64,000 nt of DNA from Flavobacterium difficile. GTDB lineage: Bacteria > Bacteroidota > Bacteroidia > Flavobacteriales > Flavobacteriaceae. Made by a program: the position numbers and the translations under genes. Below, in pieces: positions 8,081 through 17,718 of the stretch; positions within the stretch are counted from its first letter, which is position 1; each line of letters opens with the position of its first letter. The notes beneath the pieces were generated by a model. That model saw nothing but the letters and a program-made list of their open reading frames with translations, did not search any database and was not told the origin of the DNA. The stretch spans positions 600,969-664,968 of the forward strand of contig NZ_JAAJBT010000002.1 of assembly GCF_011392115.1 (NCBI RefSeq), in the 5' to 3' direction.

Positions 8081-9943
8081 ATGCAAGAGCAACAAAATCA
8101 ATACAACGAAGACAATATACGGTCACTCGACTGGAAAGAGCATATTCGTATGCGTCCTGGTATGTATATTGGAAAGTTGGGAGATGGGTCATCACCAGAT
8201 GATGGTATTTATATTTTATTAAAAGAAGTTCTCGATAATTGTATCGATGAATTCGTTATGGGTGCAGGTAAAACTATTGAAGTCACTTTAAAGGATAAAA
8301 TGGTTACTGTAAGAGATTATGGTCGTGGTATTCCGCTAGGAAAAGTGGTAGATGTTGTTTCTAAAATGAATACTGGTGGAAAATACGATTCAAAAGCGTT
8401 TAAAAAATCGGTAGGTTTAAATGGAGTAGGAACAAAAGCAGTTAACGCTTTATCTAATTATTTCCGTGTCGAATCTGTTCGAGACAACCAACAAAAAGCA
8501 GCAGAGTTTTCCGCTGGAAATTTAACCCTTGAAGAAGAGGTTATTGAAACTACAAAACGAAAAGGAACAAAAGTTTCATTCGTTGCCGATGAAGCTATTT
8601 TCAAAAATTACAAGTATCGTAATGAGTATATCGTTAAAATGCTTAAAAATTATTGTTACCTAAATACAGGATTAACAATATATTATAACGGCGAAAAATA
8701 TTATTCAGATAATGGTTTAAAAGATTTATTAGAGGAAAATATCACTGAAGAAGACATGGTATATCCCATCATTCATCTTTTAGGTGATGATATTGAAGTA
8801 GCGATTACACATAGTAAAACTCAATATTCAGAAGAATACTATTCGTTTGTAAATGGTCAAAATACCACACAAGGTGGAACGCATTTAGGTGCTTTCCGTG
8901 AAGCTTTGGTAAAAACAATTAAAGAATTTTATAACAAACCCTTTGAAGCGTCCGATATTCGTAAGTCAATTGTTTCGGCAATTGTCGTTCGTGTGGAAGA
9001 GCCAGTTTTTGAAAGTCAGACCAAAACCAAATTGGGTTCTACAGAAATGGGACCAGATTCGCCATCGGTAAGAACGTTTGTTAACGATTTTATTAAAACT
9101 AAGTTAGATAACTTTTTACATAAAAATCCTGAAGTAGCCGATGCTTTACTCCGAAAGATTCTACAAGCCGAACGCGAGCGTAAAGAATTATCTGGAATTC
9201 GAAAATTAGCGAAAGACCGAGCAAAGAAAGCGAACTTACACAATAAAAAGTTACGCGATTGTCGAATACATTTAACCGATGCTAAAAATCCAAGAAGTTT
9301 AGAAAGTACCCTTTTTATTACCGAGGGAGATTCGGCTTCGGGTTCGATTACTAAAAGTCGTGATGTGAATACACAGGCCGTTTTCAGTTTGCGTGGTAAG
9401 CCATTAAACTCGTACGGAATGACTAAAAAAATTGTGTATGAAAACGAAGAATTTAATTTGTTGCAAGCTGCTTTAAACATAGAAGAAAGTATGGAAGATT
9501 TACGGTATAACAATATCGTAATTGCTACCGATGCCGATGTCGATGGCATGCACATTCGTTTGTTGTTAATTACGTTCTTTTTACAGTTTTTTCCTGAAAT
9601 GATAAAAGAAGGCCATTTATATATCTTACAAACACCTTTATTCAGAATTCGAAATAAAAAAGAAACCATTTATTGTTATTCGGAAGAAGAACGAAAAGCA
9701 GCGATAGAAAAGTTAAAACCCAAACCAGAAATTACTCGATTTAAAGGATTAGGAGAAATTTCACCAGATGAGTTTAAAAATTTCATTGGAGAAACGATTC
9801 GACTTGATCCTGTGATGTTAGACAAAGCCACATCTATTGAAAAATTATTAGAATTCTACATGGGTAAAAATACACCCGACCGTCAAGAGTTTATCATCAA
9901 TAACTTGAAGGTAGAATTGGATGTAGTGGAAGAGGAAGTTTAG
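8081..9943 (+). CDS. parE: DNA topoisomerase IV subunit B
   Basis: ParE is the ATPase subunit of topoisomerase IV, which decatenates daughter chromosomes. The 620-residue protein has the GHKL ATPase motifs LDNCIDE, DYGRGIP and [13 protein letters not shown], a transducer domain, and the TOPRIM motifs TEGDSASGS and [10 protein letters not shown]. Its length is that of ParE rather than the longer GyrB. The companion parC lies 650 bases downstream on the same strand, separated by one lipoprotein gene that begins two bases after the parE stop, so all three probably form an operon. Confidence 0.95.
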   Translation: MQEQQNQYNEDNIRSLDWKEHIRMRPGMYIGKLGDGSSPDDGIYILLKEVLDNCIDEFVMGAGKTIEVTLKDKMVTVRDYGRGIPLGKVVDVVSKMNTGGKYDSKAFKKSVGLNGVGTKAVNALSNYFRVESVRDNQQKAAEFSAGNLTLEEEVIETTKRKGTKVSFVADEAIFKNYKYRNEYIVKMLKNYCYLNTGLTIYYNGEKYYSDNGLKDLLEENITEEDMVYPIIHLLGDDIEVAITHSKTQYSEEYYSFVNGQNTTQGGTHLGAFREALVKTIKEFYNKPFEASDIRKSIVSAIVVRVEEPVFESQTKTKLGSTEMGPDSPSVRTFVNDFIKTKLDNFLHKNPEVADALLRKILQAERERKELSGIRKLAKDRAKKANLHNKKLRDCRIHLTDAKNPRSLESTLFITEGDSASGSITKSRDVNTQAVFSLRGKPLNSYGMTKKIVYENEEFNLLQAALNIEESMEDLRYNNIVIATDADVDGMHIRLLLITFFLQFFPEMIKEGHLYILQTPLFRIRNKKETIYCYSEEERKAAIEKLKPKPEITRFKGLGEISPDEFKNFIGETIRLDPVMLDKATSIEKLLEFYMGKNTPDRQEFIINNLKVELDVVEEEV

Positions 9944-9945
9944 AG

Positions 9946-10557
9946 ATGTTTAAAAGGATGAGGTTTTTTATAGCTATTTTGTTTTTAAGTTTTCTTTCTT
10001 GTAAAGAAGAGAAACTAAAGACGCCTGAATTTAATATTATTGAACCATCAGTTAGCAAGTCAATAAAAAAAAGAGAATTTCCTTTAAAAAATGTTGCAAA
10101 AATAGAGTTTCTGTCTTATCCCGATAGGATTGCTTGGGATACAATTAGTTATAAAGGTGAAATCCCTTTTAGAAAAAATCTAATTGAGAATCAGAAATTT
10201 ACTTTTGACAGTACAATGATTAAAGAAAGAATAGTTTTAAATGAAATTCAGAAAAAAGAACTTTTTGCCTTAATGGTTTGTGATACTTGTGTTCCAGAAG
10301 AAATGGCTGCCGCTTGTTATCAGCCAAGGCATTTAATCTTATTTAAAGATAAGAAAAATAAAATTGTAGGATATCAAGAGTTTTGTTTTCAATGTATTGG
10401 TTTACGAGAATCTGAAAATTTAGAAGGATTTGAAAAATTCTGTTTTTCAGACATGAATAAATTATTTCGAAAATTTGGAATAAAATATTTTGTAGAGAAT
10501 GATGAAGATAACCAAAAAGAGTATCATTTTTTGAAAAATAAAGGATATATAAAATAA
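9946..10557 (+). CDS. Hypothetical lipoprotein between parE and parC
   Basis: A 203-residue protein with a lipoprotein signal: MFKRMRFFIAILFLSFLSC, lipid anchor at C19. A second in-frame ATG at 9958 would give MRFF and is equally possible as start. The mature protein contains several cysteines (MVCDTCVPEEMAAACY, EFCFQCIG) that could form disulfides in the periplasm. No family is recognised. It is sandwiched tightly after parE and 36 bases before parC, an unusual position for an envelope protein. Confidence 0.7.
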   Translation: MFKRMRFFIAILFLSFLSCKEEKLKTPEFNIIEPSVSKSIKKREFPLKNVAKIEFLSYPDRIAWDTISYKGEIPFRKNLIENQKFTFDSTMIKERIVLNEIQKKELFALMVCDTCVPEEMAAACYQPRHLILFKDKKNKIVGYQEFCFQCIGLRESENLEGFEKFCFSDMNKLFRKFGIKYFVENDEDNQKEYHFLKNKGYIK

Positions 10558-10571
10558 AGGATATATAAAAT
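10540..10571. repeat. Perfect 16-bp tandem duplication across a stop codon
   Basis: AAAGGATATATAAAAT occurs twice in direct succession; the lipoprotein stop codon TAA spans the junction. It looks like a recent slippage or duplication event that left the C-terminus intact. Confidence 0.9.
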
Positions 10572-10593
10572 ACTGAAAATAAATTCAGCATAA

Positions 10594-13332
10594 ATGAAAG
10601 ACGAAGAAGAAAACATAAATCCAGAAGAAGAAAATACGGATCATACTGATTCAGAGGATAATTCAATTGATAACCATCAAGAAGAAGATTTTTTCGAAGA
10701 AAGTATTGAAGTAGATGCCAAACACTTCGAAGGACAACATTTTTACGAAAACGACGAAAATCCAGAAGATACCATTACCAAAGTGACAGGAATGTACAAA
10801 GATTGGTTTTTGGATTACGCTTCGTATGTAATTTTAGAGCGTGCCGTTCCTGCAATTGAAGATGGTTTCAAACCCGTACAACGTCGTATCATGCACTCGT
10901 TGAAAGAGTTGGATGACGGTCGTTATAACAAAGTGGCGAATGTAGTTGGACATACGATGCAGTATCATCCTCACGGAGATGCGAGTATTGGTGATGCGAT
11001 GGTGCAAATCGGCCAACGCGAATTACTTATCGATTGTCAAGGAAACTGGGGGAATATTCTAACTGGAGATAGCGCCGCAGCTTCTCGTTACATTGAAGCG
11101 CGTTTGTCTAAATTTGCTTTGGAAGTTTTATATTCTCCAAAAATTACAGATTGGGGCGTTTCTTACGATGGTCGTCGTGCGGAACCAAACAATTTGCCAG
11201 TAAAATTCCCCTTATTATTAGCTTCAGGTGCGGAAGGAATTGCGGTGGGATTGTCAACGAAAGTCTTACCACACAATTTCAATGAATTAATTGACGCTTC
11301 AATAAAAATATTAAAAGGCAAACCTTTTACGCTTTATCCTGATTTTCAAACAGCTGGTATTGCAGATGTTTCGAATTATAACGACGGAATGCGAGGCGGA
11401 AGAGTACGAGTGCGTGCAAAAATTTCACAATTAGACAAGCAAACGTTAGTCATTACGCAAATTCCTTTTTCAACGAATACATCAACTTTGATTGATAGTA
11501 TTTTGAAAGCTAACGAAAAAGGTAAAATTAAAATTAAAAAGATTGAAGACAATACGGCTGCAGAAGTAGAAATATTAATTCATCTTTTTCCAGGTGTTTC
11601 TCCAGATAAATCTATTGATGCGTTGTATGCTTTCACAGCTTGTGAAACTTCTGTTGCCCCATTAGGTTGTGTGATTCAAGATAATAAGCCTTTGTTCATT
11701 GGCGTTTCAGACATGCTGAAAATTTCAACAAACAGAACGGTTCAGTTATTAAAAGCCGAATTGGAAATTGAGTTGGAAGAACTAAAAACCAAATGGCATT
11801 TTTCAACTTTAGAAAAAATCTTCATTCGTGAAGAAATGTATATCGATTTCAAATTGTATTCGGATAGAGAATCACTTTATGCATATTTATACAAGCAATT
11901 TGAACCTTTCAAAAAATCATTTGTAAGAGACATTGTGGATGAAGATTTACAACGCTTGACGCAAATTCCAATGATTCGTATCACCCGTTTCGATTCGGAT
12001 AAAGCAGATGATTTTATTGCGAAGTTGGAAGATCAAATGAAGGAGGTGCAACATCATTTAGATAATTTAATTGATTTTGCGATTGATTATTTCGCCAAAC
12101 TGAAAGAAAAATACGGAAAAGGAAGAGAGCGCCAAACGGAATTAAGAAATTTCGATACGATTGAAGCTACGAAAGTGGTTTTACGTAACACCAAATTATA
12201 TGTCAATAGAGAAGAAGGTTTCTTCGGAACGGGATTGAAGAAAGACGAATATGTGGCCGATTGTTCAGATATTGATGATGTAATTGTTTTCCTTAGAGAT
12301 GGAAGAATGATGATTTCAAAAGTGGACGATAAAAAGTTCGTTGGTAAAGACATCATTCATATTGCGGTTTTCGATAAAAACGACAAACGTACCATATACA
12401 ACATGATGTATCGTGATGGTAAAAATGGTTCGACATTTATTAAACGTTTCAATGTTTCGGGTGTAACTCGTGATAAGTTTTACGATTTAACACAAGAAAA
12501 ACCTGGTTCTCAAGTGTTATATTTTTCAGCAAATCCGAATGGTGAAGCTGAAGTGGTAACAATTTTATTACGTCAAGTCGGAAGTATCAAGAAACTGAAA
12601 TGGGATCAAGATTTTTCTGATATTGCGATTAAAGGTCGTGCTAGTAAAGGAAATACGGTTTCTAAATATCCAATCAAGAAAATTGAATTAAAAGAAAAAG
12701 GAATTTCTACACTTCGACCAAGAAAAATTTGGTTCGATGAAACGGTTCATCGATTGAATGTAGATGGAAGAGGCGAGTTGCTTGGCGAATTCAAACCTAA
12801 TGACAGATTACTTATCGCCAATCAATCTGGGAAAATTAAAACCATAATTCCTGAATTGACGACACATTTTGATGAAGACATGATTGTGTTGGAAAAATGG
12901 CATCCGAAAAAACCAATTTCTGCGATTTATTACGATGGTGAAAAAGAGCGTTATTATGTAAAACGTTTCTTAATTGAAAACGAAAACAAAGAAGAAATTT
13001 TTATCACAGAACACGAAAAGTCACAACTAGAGATTGTTTCAACCGATTGGTTGCCAATGGCTGAAGTTATTTATGCTAAAGTAAAAGGTGTGCAAAAAGA
13101 CAATCAGATTGTGAATTTAGATGAGTTTATTGCTGTGAAAGGAATAAAAGCTTTAGGAAACCAATTGACAACAGATAAGATTAAGCAAATCAATTTGTTG
13201 GATCCGTTACCTTATGAAGAAATTTTGGATGAACCAGAAGCAGTTGTTTCTGATGATACAGAGGCCAAAGACATTCAAGATTTCAATATAGAATTAGATG
13301 ATGATGGACAAATTACGTTAAGTCTGGATTAA
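10594..13332 (+). CDS. parC: DNA topoisomerase IV subunit A
   Basis: ParC carries out DNA cleavage and passage in topoisomerase IV. The 912-residue protein has an acidic N-terminal extension of about 60 residues (runs of E and D), the winged-helix breakage domain with HPHGDAS (125-131) and the catalytic tyrosine Y166 in AASRYIEAR, a long tower/coiled-coil region, and a C-terminal beta-pinwheel. The residue after HPHGD is alanine, where E. coli ParC/GyrA have the quinolone-contact serine. It closes the parE-lipoprotein-parC cluster and is followed by a strong shared terminator. Confidence 0.95.
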   Translation: MKDEEENINPEEENTDHTDSEDNSIDNHQEEDFFEESIEVDAKHFEGQHFYENDENPEDTITKVTGMYKDWFLDYASYVILERAVPAIEDGFKPVQRRIMHSLKELDDGRYNKVANVVGHTMQYHPHGDASIGDAMVQIGQRELLIDCQGNWGNILTGDSAAASRYIEARLSKFALEVLYSPKITDWGVSYDGRRAEPNNLPVKFPLLLASGAEGIAVGLSTKVLPHNFNELIDASIKILKGKPFTLYPDFQTAGIADVSNYNDGMRGGRVRVRAKISQLDKQTLVITQIPFSTNTSTLIDSILKANEKGKIKIKKIEDNTAAEVEILIHLFPGVSPDKSIDALYAFTACETSVAPLGCVIQDNKPLFIGVSDMLKISTNRTVQLLKAELEIELEELKTKWHFSTLEKIFIREEMYIDFKLYSDRESLYAYLYKQFEPFKKSFVRDIVDEDLQRLTQIPMIRITRFDSDKADDFIAKLEDQMKEVQHHLDNLIDFAIDYFAKLKEKYGKGRERQTELRNFDTIEATKVVLRNTKLYVNREEGFFGTGLKKDEYVADCSDIDDVIVFLRDGRMMISKVDDKKFVGKDIIHIAVFDKNDKRTIYNMMYRDGKNGSTFIKRFNVSGVTRDKFYDLTQEKPGSQVLYFSANPNGEAEVVTILLRQVGSIKKLKWDQDFSDIAIKGRASKGNTVSKYPIKKIELKEKGISTLRPRKIWFDETVHRLNVDGRGELLGEFKPNDRLLIANQSGKIKTIIPELTTHFDEDMIVLEKWHPKKPISAIYYDGEKERYYVKRFLIENENKEEIFITEHEKSQLEIVSTDWLPMAEVIYAKVKGVQKDNQIVNLDEFIAVKGIKALGNQLTTDKIKQINLLDPLPYEEILDEPEAVVSDDTEAKDIQDFNIELDDDGQITLSLD

Positions 13333-13350
13333 TCAAACAGTATAAAACAA

Positions 13351-13380
13351 AAAAAAGCCTTATTTGCATAAGGCTTTTTT
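13351..13380. terminator. Bidirectional intrinsic terminator, parC / T9SS protein
   Basis: Stem AAAAAAGCCTTAT/ATAAGGCTTTTTT with a four-base loop, lying between two convergent genes; T runs follow on both strands. Confidence 0.9.
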
Positions 13381-14253
13381 TTATAGTTTAATTATTTTGA
13401 AATTTATAGATGTGTCTTTCCAATTTATTTTTACAAAGTATATTCCAGATTTAAAACCAGAGAAATCTATATTAGTAGTGTTTTCATTTATTACAGTTAG
13501 TACTTTTCCACTTAAATCTAAAATTTCAATATTTTGATACGTATCGAATGAAGTTGAAATGGTTAAATTGTTTTGTACTGGATTAGGAAAAAGTTTCACA
13601 TCATTTTTTGTAATAAAACTTTCAGAGGCTAAAATCAAGGTATTGTCTAAATAATCAGGAATTCCATTAGCATTCGTGTCGTCATCAGAAAGTAAACCGT
13701 TTTGGTTATAATCTTCGGTAATTGATAAAATACCATCACCATCATCATCATCATCAAGAAAATTAAAAATTCCGTCAGAATCGGTATCCTCATTATTCAG
13801 AATGCCATCATTATTTAAATCTTCAAGATAATTTAATACAGAATCATGATCATCATCAAAATCATGATTTACGGTTCTTAAAATGATATCCGAGAAATTA
13901 TTATCTAAAATTTCTTGAACGTAACTAATTCCTGTTCCACTATATACTATTTTTAATTTACAATACTGAGAAGAACTTACCTGATTAATATAAGAGGCTC
14001 CAATTACATCCGTATTATTAGTGTAATCTGTATAGCTAGGATATAAGGAAAGATTATATCCCGAAAGATTGAATCCCATCGCTAAAGCCTTATTGAATAA
14101 ATAGGTGTTGATATAATAATCAATGTTAAATGTAGTATACCCGTCATTGTTAGTGTCAATGGTATAGTAATAATTAATGCCAGGCGGTGGTGGTTGTCCA
14201 ATAGCATTATTTAGCGAAAATAGAAATACCAATACTAATGTAATTTTTTTCAT
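13381..14253 (-). CDS. Secreted calcium-binding-repeat protein with T9SS sorting domain
   Basis: The 290-residue protein starts with a Sec signal peptide (cleavage near ANAIG-Q, residue 19). Residues about 130-205 hold acidic DxDxDG-type repeats (DFDDDHDSV, DLNNDGI, DTDSDGI, DDDDDGDGI) like thrombospondin type 3 calcium loops. The last 75 residues, starting KLFPNPVQNNLTI and ending KSGIYFVKINWKDTSINFKIIKL, form a type A T9SS C-terminal sorting domain, so export to the surface is expected. The central domain (20-130) is not recognised. Ends against the parC terminator. Confidence 0.85.
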   Translation of the reverse strand: MKKITLVLVFLFSLNNAIGQPPPPGINYYYTIDTNNDGYTTFNIDYYINTYLFNKALAMGFNLSGYNLSLYPSYTDYTNNTDVIGASYINQVSSSQYCKLKIVYSGTGISYVQEILDNNFSDIILRTVNHDFDDDHDSVLNYLEDLNNDGILNNEDTDSDGIFNFLDDDDDGDGILSITEDYNQNGLLSDDDTNANGIPDYLDNTLILASESFITKNDVKLFPNPVQNNLTISTSFDTYQNIEILDLSGKVLTVINENTTNIDFSGFKSGIYFVKINWKDTSINFKIIKL

Positions 14254-14450
14254 AAAATGTGAGTTAAATGGGACAAATAATGTGTACTAAAAGGATTAAA
14301 TAGCTGTTAAAATTGTTGCCGCTTAAAGTGGTTAAAGAATGAGATAATTTACTATAGATGTTAAAGAACTTTTATATGTTTTTCTAACTTTCAAAGAAAA
14401 TGAGTTCATAAATTCTATTTGTGAAATTACTCAAGTAGCGCCTGTATTCA

Positions 14451-14467
14451 TTACGGTGTAACCGTAA
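14451..14467. repeat. Perfect 7-bp inverted repeat
   Basis: TTACGGT and ACCGTAA are separated by three bases. It has no T tract, so it may be a protein-binding site or a chance hairpin. Confidence 0.5.
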
Positions 14468-14501
14468 ATTTTGTTAATATTTATTATTTTTATTCAAAAA
14501 A

Positions 14502-14569
14502 AAAGTCTCGAAGAAATTACGAGACTTTGTAAAACAAAAAAGCCCCATAATTTAATTTATGAGGCTTTT
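14502..14569 (-). terminator. Two tandem terminators downstream of terC
   Basis: Hairpin one has arms AAGTCTCG/CGAGACTT (14503-14527); hairpin two has AAAAGCC-CATAA / TTATG-GGCTTTT with one mismatch (14538-14568). Both are followed by T runs when read on the minus strand. Confidence 0.8.
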
Positions 14570-14584
14570 GTATTAGAAAAAATA

Positions 14585-15442
14585 TTAATTCATTAAATCA
14601 TCATCTGTTAATTTATTGTCTAAGATTTTACTATTGTGTAAAACTACAGGTTTTTTGCTGTTTTTCTTCATTCTCAAATTTAAGAATTCTACAAATAATG
14701 AGAAGAAAATGGCAAAGTATAAATAGCCTTTTGGAATACTATGTACTTCAGTTCCTCCAAAGAATTTGAGTTCTGCTAAATGCGAACCTTCTGCTAACAA
14801 CATTACACCAATTAAGATTAAGAAGGATAATCCTAAGATTTGAATGGTTGGATGCTCGTTTACAAATTTGGAAACTGGTCCTGCGAAAATTAACATGATT
14901 ACAATCGAAATGACAATTGCAGCAATCATAATTTCTAATGCACCTGCAGGTCCAAAACCAATTGGTGGTTCGGCAGCACTAACTAATCCAACTGCAGTTA
15001 AAATACTATCAAAAGAGAATACAATATTTAACAAAGCAATTTGGATAATGGCAGCGCTTAATGAATTACTTGCTTTTCCGGATGTTCCTTCTTCTTCGCC
15101 TTCAAGTTTGTGGTGAATTTCAGAAACCGATTTGTAAAGTAAAAATAATCCTCCTCCAAAAACAATTAAACTTTGGCCGTTTAATCCACCTGATACAAAT
15201 CCCCAATCGAAATTAAAGAAAGAATCTTTTAAACTCATTACCCAAGTAATTCCGAAAAGTAAAATGATTCTGAAAGCCATGGCTAATAATAAACCAATTC
15301 TTCTAGCTTTTGGTTGGTCTTCTGCTTTAAGTTTACCAGATACAATAGATAAGAATACAATGTTGTCTATTCCTAAAATAATTTCTAAAAAAGTTAGGGT
15401 TAATAAAGCTACCCAAGCATTCGGATTTGATAAAATTTCCAT
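14585..15442 (-). CDS. TerC family integral membrane protein
   Basis: A 285-residue inner-membrane protein with about seven to eight helices. The family signatures are the acidic residues in membrane helices: LEIILGIDNIVFLSI near 19-33 and NIVFSFDSILTAVG near 139-152. TerC proteins (YjbE/YceF/Alx type) are linked to metal handling, notably manganese efflux to protect exported proteins, and to tellurite resistance in some clusters; no ter operon is present, so metal export is the likelier role. It is followed by a double terminator. Confidence 0.92.
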   Translation of the reverse strand: MEILSNPNAWVALLTLTFLEIILGIDNIVFLSIVSGKLKAEDQPKARRIGLLLAMAFRIILLFGITWVMSLKDSFFNFDWGFVSGGLNGQSLIVFGGGLFLLYKSVSEIHHKLEGEEEGTSGKASNSLSAAIIQIALLNIVFSFDSILTAVGLVSAAEPPIGFGPAGALEIMIAAIVISIVIMLIFAGPVSKFVNEHPTIQILGLSFLILIGVMLLAEGSHLAELKFFGGTEVHSIPKGYLYFAIFFSLFVEFLNLRMKKNSKKPVVLHNSKILDNKLTDDDLMN

Positions 15443-15488
15443 TTAGTTTAGTTTGTTAATTTATTTTACATGTATTTTACGTAGACTT

Positions 15489-15854
15489 TTACAATTTTGT
15501 TACAGAACCAAATTGTTTTTTTGAATCGCCCACAAAAGAATATTCGAAATTGTATTTTAATTCTTTGGTGTTTAGTATTTTAACATGAATGGCTTTTTTT
15601 TCAGCTCTATTTTTAGGTTTCACATTTTCTAAAATATATTCGCAATCATTAATCCAACGAATGGAAAAAGTGTCAATAATCGCATTATAATTTTCTATTT
15701 GAATCGAATCATTTCTTTCAAAAGTACTGGTAAATTTTTTTCCTTCAACGGTAGTTTCGGAAGTAAATTTTCCAGTTTTAAAGTCTTTACATGATCTTTC
15801 TTGGTTGTAACAAGACACTAGAGTAAAAGCGAATAGTAATATTATTTGTTTCAT
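15489..15854 (-). CDS. Small lipoprotein, hypothetical
   Basis: A 121-residue lipoprotein: MKQIILLFAFTLVSC gives a lipobox with C15, followed by YNQERSCKDFKTGKF. Proteins with this CKDFKTGKF start are widespread in Flavobacteriaceae and, to my recollection, are sometimes mislabelled as DNA topoisomerase IV; nothing in the sequence supports that. It is the last of four small genes read leftward; its start overlaps the preceding stop by one base (TAATG). The function is unknown; the mature domain is rich in beta-type sequence. Confidence 0.75.
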   Translation of the reverse strand: MKQIILLFAFTLVSCYNQERSCKDFKTGKFTSETTVEGKKFTSTFERNDSIQIENYNAIIDTFSIRWINDCEYILENVKPKNRAEKKAIHVKILNTKELKYNFEYSFVGDSKKQFGSVTKL

Positions 15855-16030
15855 TAATAATAGATAAATAAGAGTACAACTGAAGTGATAAATAACAAGT
15901 TGAAAATGAATATTGTAATTTGGTTTCTAAAATAAAATTGTTCCGAAGTTTCAATGCTTAAATTATTTTTTCCAAAATGAAATAACCACCAAATTAGTCC
16001 GCCTATTATATTATATATGTTTCCAGACAT
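15854..16030 (-). CDS. Small membrane protein of 58 residues
   Basis: Begins MSGNIYNIIGGLIWWLFHF and ends with a hydrophobic helix (about 39-58) rich in F, I, L and V, suggesting two membrane segments. The gene starts three bases after the DUF6095-like gene and its stop codon overlaps the next start as TAATG. This tight fit between two neighbours argues that it is a real gene. It has no recognised family. Confidence 0.65.
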   Translation of the reverse strand: MSGNIYNIIGGLIWWLFHFGKNNLSIETSEQFYFRNQITIFIFNLLFITSVVLLFIYY

Positions 16031-16033
16031 TTT

Positions 16034-16255
16034 TTACTTCTCAAACATACTTTTCATAATTGTATTAATGCCTTTAAACATTAGATACACAGCATAAGCA
16101 CAAATTAATATTGCTAAAATTAATACATAGACATATAAAGGATGTTTTTGATTTTTAAAACTACTATTTAAGATAAAAACACCAATAAATAGAGTGGGTA
16201 GCGAACCTAATAAAAACCGTAAACCTTTGTTTAAAACTTCTCTATTGATAGACAT
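16034..16255 (-). CDS. DUF6095-like small membrane protein
   Basis: A 73-residue protein with two membrane helices (about 12-30 and 41-62) and a C-terminal FKGINTIMKSMF segment typical of the Bacteroidota family DUF6095. Its start codon lies one base after the stop of the upstream gene. It belongs to a run of four small envelope genes and has no known function. Confidence 0.75.
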   Translation of the reverse strand: MSINREVLNKGLRFLLGSLPTLFIGVFILNSSFKNQKHPLYVYVLILAILICAYAVYLMFKGINTIMKSMFEK

Positions 16256-16256
16256 G

Positions 16257-16766
16257 TTAAAAATTTAATCGTAAACCTAAGCCATTTTGGTTAGCCACTA
16301 CTTGTAAACTAGTGTTATAATTGTTTTCTAAATCACCAGTTGATTGTAATCCACTGTTATATGTTTCTATAGCTGTTTGCATCTTTTTATTTTTTCCTTT
16401 TAAAACAAAATATGAAGTTCCAGCAAAAACAACTCCAATTCCGCTCATAACTGTCGGATAATTTCCACCTTCTGTTACAGCTGCTTTTACAGCGTCACTT
16501 ACAATAAGAACCGAACCCAATCCTAACAATAAACCTCCAAAAACACTTTTGTTTTTTGCTTTATTATATAAAGAATAGGCTTTATAATCGTTTTCTTTCA
16601 GGTATTTTTTAATCTCATAAGATGGAATTTGTTCATTGTTAATAAACATTTTTTTGTCTTTTAATTCAATTGCTTGTCCGGCAGGAATTTCTCTTGTAAC
16701 AAATCTTGTTTGAGCGAAGTTTACTACTGAAATTAGAAATAAACTGATGACGAATAATTTTTTCAT
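16257..16766 (-). CDS. Secreted/envelope protein, hypothetical
   Basis: A 169-residue protein with a Sec signal peptide MKKLFVISLFLISVVNFAQ (cleavage near 19). Residues 75-125 form two glycine-rich hydrophobic stretches that look like a membrane hairpin (GGLLLGLGSVLIV and VMSGIGVVFAGTSYFVL). The C-terminus ends GLGLRLNF, the aromatic last residue being common in outer-membrane proteins. First gene of the four-gene leftward operon. Family not recognised. Confidence 0.65.
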   Translation of the reverse strand: MKKLFVISLFLISVVNFAQTRFVTREIPAGQAIELKDKKMFINNEQIPSYEIKKYLKENDYKAYSLYNKAKNKSVFGGLLLGLGSVLIVSDAVKAAVTEGGNYPTVMSGIGVVFAGTSYFVLKGKNKKMQTAIETYNSGLQSTGDLENNYNTSLQVVANQNGLGLRLNF

Positions 16767-16801
16767 ATTATATTATTTACGTTTTTTGATTGTTATTTAT
16801 T

Positions 16802-17614
16802 TTAGCTTGTATAGTTATCAACTGCTTTTCTTACACTTCCGTGAGTTTTTAGTAATTCAGCACCAACTTCATAGGTTACTGGGATTTCTTCCATTATCAT
16901 TCGAATTCCTCTATCGATTAATTTGTCGTTGCTCAATTGCATGTCTACCATTTTATTACCTTTCACTTTTCCTAAGGCAATCATAGTGGATGTAGAAATC
17001 ATGTTTAAAACTAATTTCTGAGCTGTTCCAGCTTTCATTCTACTACTTCCAGTTACGAATTCTGGACCAACAATTACATCAATTGGATATTTCGCTGTTT
17101 TTGAAAGCGGACTTTCAGCATTACAGCTAATACTTCCCGTTGTAATATTATTTTCATTGCATTTTTCTAAACCACCAATTACATAAGGTGTTGTTCCAGA
17201 AGCTGCAATACCAATTACAACATCATTATCCGTAATATTCCAAGCTTGTAAGTCTTTCCATGCTTGATTTTTATCATCTTCCGCAAATTCTACCGCTTTT
17301 CTAATTGCAGAATCACCACCTGCAATGATTCCTATTACGGTATCGAATGCTACACCAAAAGTAGGCGGACATTCACTTGCATCTACTACGCCTAATCTTC
17401 CAGACGTTCCTGCACCAATGTAGAATAAGCGTCCACCATTTTTCATTTTTGCAATAATTTTTGCAATTAAAGCTTCAATTTGTGGTAAGGCTTTTTCAAC
17501 AGCAAAAGGAACTGTTTTGTCTTCGTTATTAATATGGGTTAGCAATTCGTGAACAGACATTTTTTCTAAATGCTCGTATTTTGATGTTTGCTCAGTGGTT
17601 TTAATAAATGACAT
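16802..17614 (-). CDS. murQ: N-acetylmuramic acid 6-phosphate etherase
   Basis: MurQ cleaves the lactyl ether of MurNAc-6-phosphate to give GlcNAc-6-phosphate and lactate during peptidoglycan recycling. The 270-residue protein contains the SIS-domain core IGAGTSGRLGVVDASECPPTFG with the catalytic glutamate of the SECPPT motif, and GSSRMKAGTAQK near 180-192. The start at 17614 (MSFIKTTEQ) is preferred: AAAGGA lies just upstream and the family starts there, while an ATG at 17638 adds eight residues. No murK or PTS gene is adjacent; the glycosyltransferase locus begins divergently. Confidence 0.95.
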   Translation of the reverse strand: MSFIKTTEQTSKYEHLEKMSVHELLTHINNEDKTVPFAVEKALPQIEALIAKIIAKMKNGGRLFYIGAGTSGRLGVVDASECPPTFGVAFDTVIGIIAGGDSAIRKAVEFAEDDKNQAWKDLQAWNITDNDVVIGIAASGTTPYVIGGLEKCNENNITTGSISCNAESPLSKTAKYPIDVIVGPEFVTGSSRMKAGTAQKLVLNMISTSTMIALGKVKGNKMVDMQLSNDKLIDRGIRMIMEEIPVTYEVGAELLKTHGSVRKAVDNYTS

Positions 17615-17635
17615 TATTATCCTTTTATAGTTGCT

Positions 17636-17643
17636 CAAATATA
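17636..17643 (-). promoter_or_regulatory. -7 box for murQ
   Basis: Minus-strand TATATTTG lies 21 bases before the chosen start codon. Confidence 0.5.
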
Positions 17644-17718
17644 CAAAGTATTTATAAATTTAAAGAATGAGCGGTATAGTTTATTGAATATTTTTATATT
17701 TGTTAAAAACTAGGTCTT

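Larger units (their letters stand above)
14254..14584. other. Intergenic region of 331 bases
   Basis: Between the start of the T9SS protein gene and the end of terC. Its left two thirds show no gene or clear promoter. A perfect inverted repeat TTACGGT-GTA-ACCGTAA stands at 14451-14467. The right end holds two terminators of terC. Confidence 0.6.

Noticed and set aside
9016..9669. Long minus-strand frame within parE
   Set aside because: It is antisense to a well-conserved gene and has no start context or family features.
15489..15854. Annotation as DNA topoisomerase IV
   Set aside because: The 121-residue product is a lipoprotein with no topoisomerase motif; real parE and parC are at 8081 and 10594.
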